Positions 8,988 to 16,630 of a stretch of DNA of 64,000 bases are shown one piece after another (position 1 is the first letter of the stretch; each line of letters opens with the position of its first letter). Made by a program: the position numbers and the translations under genes. The stretch comes from Lactonifactor longoviformis DSM 17459 (lineage in GTDB: Bacteria > Bacillota > Clostridia > Lachnospirales > Lachnospiraceae). Under the pieces are notes generated by a model that ran no database searches, had not been told where the DNA came from, and saw only the letters and a list, made by a program, of their open reading frames with translations. Where the stretch lies: contig NZ_FQVI01000025.1 of assembly GCF_900129135.1 (NCBI RefSeq), forward strand, positions 1 to 64,000. The letters are read 5' to 3'.

Positions 8988-9062
8988 ATTATAGTGAGCC
9001 GCTGGCTTTATCTCTTCCAATATTCGGAATCAGAATTTATTTGTTTTGTCTGATTCGGAAAT
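8988..9062 (-). promoter_or_regulatory. Promoter and inverted-repeat operator of the oxidative sugar operon
   Basis: On the minus strand TATAAT (8993-8988) lies about 25 bases before the lactonase gene, with no recognisable -35 box at 17-18 bases. Just upstream is an inverted repeat whose arms are AATATTCGGAATCAGA (9019-9034) and TCTGATTCGGAAATAT (9047-9062). A perfect -10, a missing -35 and a repeat placed just upstream of where the -35 would be suggest an activated promoter. The 12-mer AATATTCGGAAT recurs at 4848-4859 upstream of the beta-galactosidase. Confidence 0.5.
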
Positions 9063-9092
9063 ATCATAAGAAAGATTACGCGAAAGCGCAAA

Positions 9093-9133
9093 CTGCCGCC
9101 CGCCGGATGTTTATCCCATCCGGCGGGCGGCAG
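9093..9133 (-). terminator. Strong hairpin after the TetR gene
   Basis: A perfect 17-bp GC-rich stem with a 7-base loop (arms 9093-9109 and 9117-9133). It lies 17 bases after the stop codon of the TetR-type gene. The T-run on the minus strand is weak (GTTTGCG), but stem strength and position fit a terminator separating it from the lactonase operon. Confidence 0.7.
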
Positions 9134-9150
9134 CCCTATATTTTATGCAA

Positions 9151-9792
9151 TTATTTAATTCGGTATCTTACGATCAGTGAATCCAGCATCTTCATAAACC
9201 GTTCATGGCCTTCCTCCGCCATCCCCGGCTGTCTGTAGACGTCTTTGTATTCCATCAATACCCCATGGAACAGGCAGCACTCCAAATCGCTCAGAAGCAT
9301 GGCATCGTCAAAGGTAAAGTATCCGGTGGAAGCTGCTCTCCGAAGCATAATCCGGTTTCTGCCCTGCAGGTCATCATTAAAGAATACGCTTGCAGAAAGG
9401 CCGTCGGAATGAATCCATTCGTCCGGAAACAACTGGTAGTATTCGAATATAGTGTCTCCAAGGTTTTCTTTGTATTTGCCCCAGAAGAGGGTCTCAAAAA
9501 CATGAATATTCTGAAATGCATATTTAGAAAAAGACTCCCACATCAGTACTCCCATGTCCAGGGCGTTCATATTGGAGTTAAATATCTTCTGCAGGTCTAC
9601 CATATAGTCCTCCAGGAACTTTATGGAGGCAAACAGCAGCAGATGATCCAGGTCATTAAAGTGCCGGTAAATCACTGTACTGGTACAGTTAGCTTTAGAA
9701 GCAATGGTGCGTATCTTAGTATCCTCGGGCCCTACATCCTTCAGAATCTCGTATGTTTTTTGTATCAGTTCTTTCTTTTTGTTCTCTGCCAT
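9151..9792 (-). CDS. TetR/AcrR-family transcriptional regulator
   Basis: A 213-residue regulator with an N-terminal TetR helix-turn-helix (residues about 5-55: KIRTIASKANCTSTVIYRHF) and an all-helical ligand domain. It lies between the lactonase operon and the MttB gene, on the same strand as both. It could control either neighbour: the oxidative operon and beta-galactosidase (shared AATATTCGGAAT), or the MttB/MFS divergon (palindromic GTTATCATGATAAC). The sequence alone does not decide. A motif CTTACTTAG near its own start resembles ACTTAGT elements upstream of the beta-galactosidase. Confidence 0.85.
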   Translation of the reverse strand: MAENKKKELIQKTYEILKDVGPEDTKIRTIASKANCTSTVIYRHFNDLDHLLLFASIKFLEDYMVDLQKIFNSNMNALDMGVLMWESFSKYAFQNIHVFETLFWGKYKENLGDTIFEYYQLFPDEWIHSDGLSASVFFNDDLQGRNRIMLRRAASTGYFTFDDAMLLSDLECCLFHGVLMEYKDVYRQPGMAEEGHERFMKMLDSLIVRYRIK

Positions 9793-9829
9793 AGCGGCTC
9801 TCCCTAAACTTACTTAGAATATTATGACA

Positions 9830-9852
9830 ACTGCGCCCCAGGCGGGCGCAGT
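9830..9852 (-). terminator. Possible terminator after the MttB-family gene
   Basis: A 9-bp perfect GC-rich stem ACTGCGCCC/GGGCGCAGT lies between the MttB stop and the TetR start. No clear T-run follows on the minus strand, so the call is tentative, and part of the transcript may continue into the TetR gene. Confidence 0.35.
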
Positions 9853-9942
9853 CATCACCAAGCTATCTAATTTTATACCAAAAAATTAATAAAAGCAAGT
9901 TCTTTCAGGGAATGTTCCTACTCTCTATAAACTGCGTATATT

Positions 9943-11352
9943 TTAGAGTGCCTCGATATATTTTCTGAGATCTGCGTCAACATCAGCCGGTAACGTAGGC
10001 TCGCCGTAATCTGCAACAATCTGTTTCCACTTCGCATTGGCAACCTTTTCAATCGGCGTGCAGCCCTCTCTGTGCCACTGGTCATAAGTCTGGCGGTTGC
10101 TGAGTCTCGGTCTGTAGAACTCATCTCTGAAGTTATCCAGCGTATGATCGTGGGTGAGGAAGATGCCTCTTGGGCCTACCTCTTCAATAACGTCGTAAGC
10201 AAGAGTTTCTTCATTAACAGTAACACCCTGGTTAATTCTTCTGAGATAGCCAATGATCTCGTCATCAATGATGAGTTTTTCAAAGGAGGTGGTACTGTAG
10301 GTATCAATGATTCCGGCTGCATGGAGGATAAAGTTTCCGCCTGCCATCTGTGCCATCATTAAGGTTATGGCTGACTCGTAGGCCGCCTGAGAATCCATCA
10401 TCTTAGAATCAGAAAGCGCACCGCTGATACGGCATGGAATCTGATAATATTTGCACAGCTGTCCGTTAACCAGAGATACGACTGCATCCTCCGGTGAACC
10501 GATAGCCAGAGAACCTGTGGACATATCTGCATTTGAACCTGATGCAGAATAAACAATCGGTGTTCCCGGATTTACGCACTGAGCCAAAACAATACCGGCC
10601 AGAACTTCTGCATTCTGCAGGGATACCAGGCCTGCCAGAGTAGCCGGTGTCGTCATTCCCGCCATAGACAGGGAGTTAACAAGCTGCGGCTGTCCTGCTT
10701 CCGCATAGGCAATGATAGCGCCTGCCATATTGTTGTCATAGCTCAGAGGTGTCAGCGTACAGGGGATGGACGCCATAACCGGTTTGTCCTTAATTGCATC
10801 CATGCCGCCGAACAGCATAGAGGCCATCTCAATACACTGTTTTGACTTCTCATATCCATATACACTGCCCATCAGCGGTTTATCGCTGTATTTTAAGGTA
10901 TTGTACACCATCACCTGCGCACGGATCTTTACGTCAATATCATTGGGCTCACAGGAGATATGGCTCTGAATATCAATATTATCCAGTTTATCACAGATTT
11001 TTACTATGTTGATAAAATCATCCAGAGTACCGCTGCGGCGTCCCCTGTCCATATCCATAACAAACGGTGAGCCGTATGGTCCCACATACGCGGTCTTTTC
11101 ACATGTGATTTCAACATTCTTTTTAGGGTTTCTTGCATACATTGTAAATGAAGAAGGTACGTTCTTCAGCTCTCTCTCCACCATCTCTCTGGGGAAACGA
11201 ATCAGATCGCCGTCAACCTTCGCTCCTGCTTTTTTCAGAATCTCTTTTGCAGGTTCATAGGTGAAAATAATACCTACATTTTCCATTATTCTGAGAGAGT
11301 TCTCATGAATCTGTTCGATTTCATTCTGTGTTAATAATTGATATCTCTGCAT
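9943..11352 (-). CDS. Trimethylamine methyltransferase (MttB)-family protein, non-pyrrolysine
   Basis: A 469-residue full-length member of the MttB superfamily. These enzymes move a methyl group from a quaternary or tertiary amine to a corrinoid protein. True trimethylamine enzymes carry pyrrolysine from an in-frame amber codon near residue 330. Here the frame is uninterrupted and the corresponding region reads ALSDSKMMDSQAAYE, so this is a non-Pyl member, a group that includes glycine betaine, proline betaine and carnitine demethylases. CGGAGGT precedes the ATG. No corrinoid protein or MtaA-type partner is adjacent, although two UroD-family genes lie elsewhere in the window. The divergent MFS gene is the likely substrate carrier. 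Confidence 0.87.
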   Translation of the reverse strand: MQRYQLLTQNEIEQIHENSLRIMENVGIIFTYEPAKEILKKAGAKVDGDLIRFPREMVERELKNVPSSFTMYARNPKKNVEITCEKTAYVGPYGSPFVMDMDRGRRSGTLDDFINIVKICDKLDNIDIQSHISCEPNDIDVKIRAQVMVYNTLKYSDKPLMGSVYGYEKSKQCIEMASMLFGGMDAIKDKPVMASIPCTLTPLSYDNNMAGAIIAYAEAGQPQLVNSLSMAGMTTPATLAGLVSLQNAEVLAGIVLAQCVNPGTPIVYSASGSNADMSTGSLAIGSPEDAVVSLVNGQLCKYYQIPCRISGALSDSKMMDSQAAYESAITLMMAQMAGGNFILHAAGIIDTYSTTSFEKLIIDDEIIGYLRRINQGVTVNEETLAYDVIEEVGPRGIFLTHDHTLDNFRDEFYRPRLSNRQTYDQWHREGCTPIEKVANAKWKQIVADYGEPTLPADVDADLRKYIEAL

Positions 11353-11559
11353 TTACAAATACCTCCGTTTTCATTAAATAGGGGATTCCATTTGCTTGAT
11401 TCCAAATCCTGCCATGATGCAATGCCGGCTCTTTTATCCGGTTTTCCTTAACCACCTCCACACACGATACAGGTCCTCGGTGTGCCCCCCTGCCGCATGC
11501 ACCGGTACCCCCTATATCACTATGCGTAAAACAACATTTACATACCATTTGATAACAAC

Positions 11560-11588
11560 ATCATATCCCATTACGTTATCATTGTCAA
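11560..11588 (-). promoter_or_regulatory. SigmaA promoter of the MttB-family gene with overlapping operator
   Basis: TTGACA (11588-11583) and TATGAT (11565-11560) on the minus strand are separated by exactly 17 bases. GTTATCATTGTCAAC overlaps the -35 and spacer, and TTGATAACAAC lies just past the -10, both carrying the motif GTTATCA or its complement. The transcript would have about a 200-base leader containing a CGGTG/CACCG hairpin (about 11477-11505) that I cannot assign to a riboswitch class. Confidence 0.65.
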
Positions 11589-11683
11589 CATATTTTTACT
11601 GATATATTTGTTGTTTTTTATGAATTGTATGTTTAATTAAACCACTTCCATCTATTTATTGGGGATTTTATTTCATATGTTCA

Positions 11684-11729
11684 TTGACACAGCACCCCAT
11701 TTATGTTACCATTTTGTTATCATGATAAC
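11684..11729 (+). promoter_or_regulatory. Promoter of the MFS gene and 14-bp palindromic operator
   Basis: TTGACA (11684-11689) and TACCAT (11707-11712) with a 17-base spacer form a plausible sigmaA promoter. The perfect palindrome GTTATCATGATAAC (11716-11729) covers the expected transcription start, the classic position for repression. A further half-site CGTTATCATT is at 11814-11823. The same motif occurs in the divergent MttB promoter. Confidence 0.6.
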
Positions 11730-11939
11730 TATATAACCATGTTACACCACCCACAGCCTGAGTTCTGCTAACGCATTCTGCCTTTAACACAATCAGACTG
11801 CCGGGAGCAAAGCCGTTATCATTTGCGCATCGAACTATTAAGAAAGAATGGAGGGATACAAAGACAGCCAAAAACCTCGGAACCTATAGTGCAAGGTATG
11901 TTTGTACCGTCAACCTGGCGGTGGAATGGAGACAATTTT

Positions 11940-13190
11940 ATGAAGAAAATGGGTTTTAAAAAATTAATGATTTTTATTATTTTAAGTGCCACTGTTGCCC
12001 TCGCCTACCAGATTCCATATCTCCGGTACACATTTTACGATCAGATGACTGCAGCGCTGCATCTGAACGATACACAGATGGGACTGATGGCAACGGCAGT
12101 ATCCCTCACCAGTACCCTCTGTTATCCCATCGGGGGGATATTTGCAGAAAAGTTTTCCTGCCGGAACCTGATTATAATTTCATTGGCAGGGCTGGCTGCC
12201 TGTACCGTTGTATACTCTATGACAACGAACTTCGTACTTTTGATGATCGTTCATATTCTGTTCGGCTTCTTCGGGATTGCCACTTTGTGGTCTGCCTACC
12301 TGGCTGGTATCCGCTCTCTCGGGGATGAAGAAAACCAAAGTACTATCTTCGGCAGCAGCGAAGCAACCCGGGGTATTCTTCAGGCAATCTGCGGCTTTAT
12401 CTTCCTGGGAATTATGGGAGCCGCCGCCTCTGTCGCCACTGGTTTCCGCTTTATCCTCTTAGCAGGAACTGTTATCTGTGTAATATTTCTGGTTCTGGCA
12501 TTTGTCTTTCTGCCGAAAGGCAATCTGAACGGCGAGGAAGAAACCCAGGACAGCGGAAAATCTTATTCTATGCTGGACGCCCTCAAGTGTAAGGGTGTAT
12601 GGATCACCATCGGCCTGGTTGCCTGCGCATATATTTCCTGGACACTGGGCAACGGCTATCTGACCACCTATACCGTGCGGGTACTCGGCGTTTCAGAGTC
12701 AACAGCCTCTACCCTCGGCATTGTCAGAAGTTATATTATTGTATTTCTGGCAGGATTTATCGGCGGCTGGCTGCTGGATAAATTTACTTACAAAGGAAAG
12801 GGATTCTTCGTCTTATTTACAGCAGTCATTGCGGCTACAGCGGCAATGATACTCACCAACAAGGTGGTGCCGGTGTGTATTGCCATTACGCTTATTCTTG
12901 CTTTTATCGCTAACATTATGAAGTCCACCTACTGGAGCACAATGGGGCAGGCAGGGATTCCCATTAAGATGACAGCAGTTGCCACAGGAGTTGTCTCCTT
13001 CATTGCCTTTATTCCCGATTTTGTTATTCCTCCCATCGCCGGAGCATGGCTGGACGAAGCAACCAAAGCAGGGAATGTGGAAGCAGGTTTTAATAAAATT
13101 TTTATTCTTCTCTTCGCTTTCTCAGCAGCCGGTCTGATCGTGTCAGTTATCTTAACCAGACAGACAAAATCACTGAAAAAGCAGGCATAA
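11940..13190 (+). CDS. Major facilitator superfamily transporter
   Basis: A 416-residue, twelve-helix MFS carrier counted from the ATG at 11940, which is preceded by GGAATGGAG. An upstream in-frame ATG at 11823 would add 39 hydrophilic residues that do not resemble the family. Helices start at about residue 7, and the motif GGIFAEKFSCRN after helix 2 corresponds to the usual MFS loop 2-3 signature. The C-terminal half is similar in layout. Divergent transcription from the MttB-family gene and shared operators suggest uptake of the methylated amine used by that enzyme, but this is inference from context. Confidence 0.85.
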   Translation: MKKMGFKKLMIFIILSATVALAYQIPYLRYTFYDQMTAALHLNDTQMGLMATAVSLTSTLCYPIGGIFAEKFSCRNLIIISLAGLAACTVVYSMTTNFVLLMIVHILFGFFGIATLWSAYLAGIRSLGDEENQSTIFGSSEATRGILQAICGFIFLGIMGAAASVATGFRFILLAGTVICVIFLVLAFVFLPKGNLNGEEETQDSGKSYSMLDALKCKGVWITIGLVACAYISWTLGNGYLTTYTVRVLGVSESTASTLGIVRSYIIVFLAGFIGGWLLDKFTYKGKGFFVLFTAVIAATAAMILTNKVVPVCIAITLILAFIANIMKSTYWSTMGQAGIPIKMTAVATGVVSFIAFIPDFVIPPIAGAWLDEATKAGNVEAGFNKIFILLFAFSAAGLIVSVILTRQTKSLKKQA

Positions 13191-13222
13191 GATTCCGCCA
13201 AGTATACTGCTCTGTAAGCAGC

Positions 13223-13266
13223 AAAAGGTGCAGGACTGACCTACGGGTTATGTCTGCACCTTTTTT
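13223..13266 (+). terminator. Terminator of the MFS gene
   Basis: Stem AAAAGGTGCAG/CTGCACCTTTT (left arm 13223-13233, right arm from 13254) followed by TTTTTT at 13261-13266, about 30 bases after the stop. A textbook Rho-independent terminator. Confidence 0.88.
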
Positions 13267-13427
13267 CATTGGATCTCTGCCAATCTGCCCTGCACTTTTG
13301 TTAATAACTTTATTGCATTTTTATTTCTTTTACCCGCAAAAAAGCGGGTTATTATGACAAAATATTTCTAATTTTTTATATGTTTTTGTTTTTCTGTTTC
13401 ATTACTCTAACGTTTCTCGCAAGCATC

Positions 13428-13459
13428 TTGACAATCAAATCATTTCGTACGATTATAAT
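13428..13459 (+). promoter_or_regulatory. Candidate promoter of the CapA-like gene
   Basis: TTGACA (13428-13433) and TATAAT (13454-13459) match both boxes well but are 20 bases apart, longer than usual. GATTAT at 13451 would give a 17-base spacer. The remainder of the 13267-13516 gap is AT-rich with nothing else recognisable. Confidence 0.4.
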
Positions 13460-13516
13460 GCCAACATATGGAAAAGCGCTTTTTTAAATATTACATTTAC
13501 AAGTGAGGACACCATA

Positions 13517-14767
13517 ATGAAGGAGAAAAAAGAACGGCTGCGGGAAAGGGAACAAGAGAAACGAAGGGCGGAACGGGAAGATCAGGTAAAACGCCAGAAG
13601 CTATATGTGCTGGCTGGCATATTGCTGATACTCAGTATATCTGCCGGGGCATTCCTGATAAAGGGCTGCGGGGACAGACAGACAAAAAGTCCCGGACAAG
13701 CCGCACAGCAGGTGTCATCCCAGAGCAATTCCCCTGATGAGACGCTGACGCTTCTGGCGGCAGGCGATAATTTATTCCACGGGCCCTTAATCGAAACAGG
13801 AAAACAGAAATCCGGCGCCTGGAATTATGACAGCATTTATGCCAACGTAAAAGACAAAATTCAGGCCGCAGATCTGGCCGTTGTCAACCAGGAAACTGTT
13901 TTTGTAAAAGACCGGTCGGAATTATCGGGGTATCCGCTTTTCGGAACCCCCACGGAGGTGGGCGACGCCCTGGTCAATGCGGGATTCGATGTCATCCAGC
14001 AGGCCAGCAACCATACCTATGACAAAAAAGAGCAGGGCGTTTTGGATACGCTGGATTTCTGGAGGGATGAGCACCCTGATATTACTGTTCTGGGAATCCA
14101 CGGCAGCAAAAAGGAACAGGAAGCGATTGCTGTGGTAGAGAAAAAAGGAATTAAAATAGCCATGCTCAACTATACATACGGAGTAAACGATAATAACCTC
14201 CCCCATTCCAAATCTTATCTTATTGATATCTGGGATGAATCGAGAGTAGAGAAGGATATTAAGCAGGCAGAGAAGGCCGCCGATATTACGATCTGCTTTC
14301 TCCATGCAGGGGAAGAATACTCGAAAAAGCCCACAAAGGATATGGAGAAAAAAGTAGATTTTCTTCTGCGGCACGGGGTTGACATCACCATCGGCGCCCA
14401 TCCCCATGTACTGCAGGGGTATGAAATGAAAAAGGACAGGGAGGGCCATCAGATGCTTGTCTATTACTCCCTGGGAAACTTTGTATCCACCCAGCAGCGG
14501 CCGGAGGCACTCCTTGGGGGACTTGCCGAAATCACCCTGGTAAAATCCGCTGAAGACGGGAGTGTCAGCATCCGGGATGATTACGGACTCACCCCTATCG
14601 TTATGCAGTATGATGACGATCCCAGCGCACGGGCTGTCTATCTGCTGGAGGACTATACCGAGGAAATGGCACAAAAGCATCGGATACACGTCTATTCCAA
14701 TGAGGAATTCACTTTGAAGCGGCTGCAGGAAATGGCCGGGGCGATTACCGGTGATGTTTATTCCTGA
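13517..14767 (+). CDS. CapA-family (poly-gamma-glutamate synthesis type) membrane-anchored protein
   Basis: A 416-residue protein with a highly charged N-terminus, one membrane helix at about 29-48, a variable linker and a CapA/PgsA-type metallophosphatase-like domain from about residue 73. Family motifs are present: TLLAAGDNLFHG, VVNQETVF, ASNHTYDK, GAHPHVLQGYE and YYSLGNF. CapA proteins accompany poly-gamma-glutamate capsule genes, but stand-alone homologues with no capB/capC neighbour are common in Clostridia and of unknown role. It stands alone here, facing away from SpmB across a terminator. Confidence 0.85.
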   Translation: MKEKKERLREREQEKRRAEREDQVKRQKLYVLAGILLILSISAGAFLIKGCGDRQTKSPGQAAQQVSSQSNSPDETLTLLAAGDNLFHGPLIETGKQKSGAWNYDSIYANVKDKIQAADLAVVNQETVFVKDRSELSGYPLFGTPTEVGDALVNAGFDVIQQASNHTYDKKEQGVLDTLDFWRDEHPDITVLGIHGSKKEQEAIAVVEKKGIKIAMLNYTYGVNDNNLPHSKSYLIDIWDESRVEKDIKQAEKAADITICFLHAGEEYSKKPTKDMEKKVDFLLRHGVDITIGAHPHVLQGYEMKKDREGHQMLVYYSLGNFVSTQQRPEALLGGLAEITLVKSAEDGSVSIRDDYGLTPIVMQYDDDPSARAVYLLEDYTEEMAQKHRIHVYSNEEFTLKRLQEMAGAITGDVYS

Positions 14768-14773
14768 GCACAC

Positions 14774-14815
14774 AAAAATGCACAGGCCGCCGGCCTTAGG
14801 CCGGTCTCCTGTGCA
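14774..14815 (-). terminator. Terminator between CapA-like gene and spmB
   Basis: A long stem TGCACAGG/CCTGTGCA (14779-14786 with 14808-14815), with an inner CCGGCC/GGCCGG, is followed on the minus strand by TTTTT (14778-14774). It terminates spmB and may also slow convergent transcription from the CapA-like gene. Confidence 0.8.
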
Positions 14816-14817
14816 CC

Positions 14818-15342
14818 CTACATCATTCCCGCCAGTACAACACTGGCAATAATCCCTGCCACAGTAGCCATCAATGCTCCTGTGAGCGTGTATCTCGTTT
14901 TCTTTACCTTTGCAGTCATAAAGTAAACGGACATGGTATAGAAAATCGTCTCTGTACAGCTCATCATAATTGATGCAATCAAACCTATCTTTGAGTCGGT
15001 TCCAAATTCCTTAAACACATCAAGCACCAACCCCGTTGCCGCGCTGGAAGAGAACATACGCACAATCGCAAGAGGCACAAGCTGAGACGGGAAACCTATA
15101 TATCTGGTCCACTGCCCTATGAGATCTCCCAGGAGATCCAGGAAGCCTGACGCCCTGAGGATCCCCACACCTACCATAAGGCCCACCAATGTAGGCAGAA
15201 TCTGAACCACTGTCTTAAGACCGTCCTTTGCCCCTGTGACAAAATCCTCGTAGACATTCTTTTTCATGAGAATGCCGTAGCCCACAATATAAAAGATTAC
15301 CAGCGGAATAATCAGGTCTGAGATATAGAGTAAAATCTTCAA
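14818..15342 (-). CDS. spmB: Spore maturation protein B
   Basis: A 174-residue hydrophobic protein of the nucleoside-recognition/Gate family, matching SpmB in length and in the segments QILPTLVGLMVGVGILRASG and SSAATGLVLDVF. SpmB, normally with SpmA, is required for spore core dehydration. The start is a TTG at 15342 preceded by GAGGG seven bases upstream. No spmA is adjacent, which is unusual since the pair is commonly an operon. It indicates a spore-forming lineage. Confidence 0.85.
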   Translation of the reverse strand: MKILLYISDLIIPLVIFYIVGYGILMKKNVYEDFVTGAKDGLKTVVQILPTLVGLMVGVGILRASGFLDLLGDLIGQWTRYIGFPSQLVPLAIVRMFSSSAATGLVLDVFKEFGTDSKIGLIASIMMSCTETIFYTMSVYFMTAKVKKTRYTLTGALMATVAGIIASVVLAGMM

Positions 15343-15407
15343 TATAAACCCTCTGTACTGTCTTGTCTATTTATTTTACTCCGCCGCTCTCAAAAAAAGA
15401 ACACCTT

Positions 15408-16391
15408 TTACGCTGCACTCCCATTCCCGTTGTTCCGCTTAGGGCTGCCTGCCTTGCATGCATGCTCAAATTCTTTTAGTTTCTGCCTGGCTTCCGGGCT
15501 CAGATTTCTGGGCACCTGAATCTGTATTGTCACATACTGATCCCCGCGCACATGTGGATTTTTCACAGAGACAACCCCCTTTCCCCGGAGACGGATCTTC
15601 GTCCCGGACTGCACGCCCTCGCGAATTTTGCACACCACATTTCCGTCAATGGTAGGAACAGTAGCCTCCCCGCCGAACACTGCGGTGGTAAAAGGAATCT
15701 CTGCAGTGGTATAGATATCCATGCCTTCCCGCCGGAATCCCGGCTTTTCACCCACATGCACCTTTAAAAGCAGATCCCCCGGTTCCCCGCCCCCAAGCCC
15801 GGAAAGTCCCTTGCCCCGGAGCCGGATGCTTTTGCCATCCTCTATCCCTGCAGGAATATGAACCTGGAGCGACTGCGCTTTGCCCCCTGGTGTCTCCGGA
15901 TTCTGAAGAGTGATGATCTTATCGCACCCAAAGGCCCCTTCCTCAAATGAGACCGATAGCTCCGCGTGAAGATCCGCTCCCTTTGACTGAAAGCCCTCCC
16001 GGGAAAATCCGCTGTATCTTTTTCCATCTCTTCCGCCGAACACATCTCCAAAAATGTCCCCGAAAATATCACCCATATCGCCGCCCTCAAAGTGAAATTC
16101 CCGGTAGGTGCCGTCAGGGCTGCTGTATGCATTCCCATATCCGCCGGTATCTCCCGGTGTTCCCTCCAGACCGGCATGGCCGAACTTATCATAGAGCTTC
16201 TTTTTTTCCGGATCGCTCAAAACCGTGTAGGCCTCAGTGGCTTCCTTAAACCGTTCTTCTGCCGCTTTATTTCCCGTGTTTGTATCCGGATGATACGTTT
16301 TTGCAAGTTTGCGGTATGCTTTTTTAATCGCCTGTTCATCGGCATCTCTGCCAATTCCTAAAACTTCGTAATAATCCCGTTTTCTTTCCAT
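15408..16391 (-). CDS. DnaJ-class co-chaperone without zinc finger (CbpA/type II J-protein)
   Basis: A 327-residue Hsp40. The J domain (residues about 4-70) contains HPD at 34-36, then a Gly/Phe-rich linker with repeated GDIFGD, then two C-terminal beta-domains. The four CxxCxGxG repeats of canonical DnaJ are absent, so this is a type II protein like CbpA. The ATG at 16391 follows GGAGGT. A GTG three codons earlier overlaps that ribosome binding site and is rejected. No dnaK/grpE neighbour and no CIRCE element are seen, so regulation differs from the main heat-shock operon. Confidence 0.9.
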   Translation of the reverse strand: MERKRDYYEVLGIGRDADEQAIKKAYRKLAKTYHPDTNTGNKAAEERFKEATEAYTVLSDPEKKKLYDKFGHAGLEGTPGDTGGYGNAYSSPDGTYREFHFEGGDMGDIFGDIFGDVFGGRDGKRYSGFSREGFQSKGADLHAELSVSFEEGAFGCDKIITLQNPETPGGKAQSLQVHIPAGIEDGKSIRLRGKGLSGLGGGEPGDLLLKVHVGEKPGFRREGMDIYTTAEIPFTTAVFGGEATVPTIDGNVVCKIREGVQSGTKIRLRGKGVVSVKNPHVRGDQYVTIQIQVPRNLSPEARQKLKEFEHACKAGSPKRNNGNGSAA

Positions 16392-16412
16392 TACTGCCAC
16401 CTCCCTGCTGTG

Positions 16413-16448
16413 CAGTCAAAAATATTCCCCGGGAAGATTCCCGGGGAA
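16413..16448 (-). terminator. Terminator of the two-component/ABC operon
   Basis: TTCCCCGGGAA (16425-16435) pairs with TTCCCGGGGAA (16438-16448), followed on the minus strand by TATTTTTGACTG. It lies about 180 bases after the permease stop, and between it and that stop are AT-rich palindromes. Confidence 0.7.
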
Positions 16449-16489
16449 ACACAATATATTCTTATATGAAATACCCGGTATCCTCATAA

Positions 16490-16590
16490 GCTGCTGTTCT
16501 TATTCAATACCTGATCGCCGAATATAACACTATATTACAGTGATCATCTGCGACATTTGGCTTTTGTTATATCTGTAATATAACAGCTAT
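16490..16590. promoter_or_regulatory. AT-rich palindromes near the dnaJ-type gene
   Basis: GTTATATCTGTAATATAAC (16566-16584) is a near-perfect palindrome. TATATTACAG, about 45 bases earlier, is the inverse of its CTGTAATATA half, so the segment contains a nested set of operator-like half-sites. It lies upstream of a terminator that precedes the dnaJ-type gene, so which transcript it serves is unclear. Confidence 0.35.
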
Positions 16591-16630
16591 ATTTCCTTTT
16601 GTCAAGGGAATAGGCGAAAAATAATTAATC

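Noticed and set aside
9943-11352. Pyrrolysine-containing trimethylamine methyltransferase
   Set aside because: The reading frame has no internal amber codon, so it is a non-Pyl MttB homologue.
11353-11560. Riboswitch in the MttB leader
   Set aside because: A hairpin is visible but conserved bases of cobalamin, SAM, glycine or TPP riboswitches are not recognised.
16391-16630. CIRCE element before the DnaJ-type gene
   Set aside because: No TTAGCACTC-N9-GAGTGCTAA pattern is present; only AT-rich palindromes are seen.
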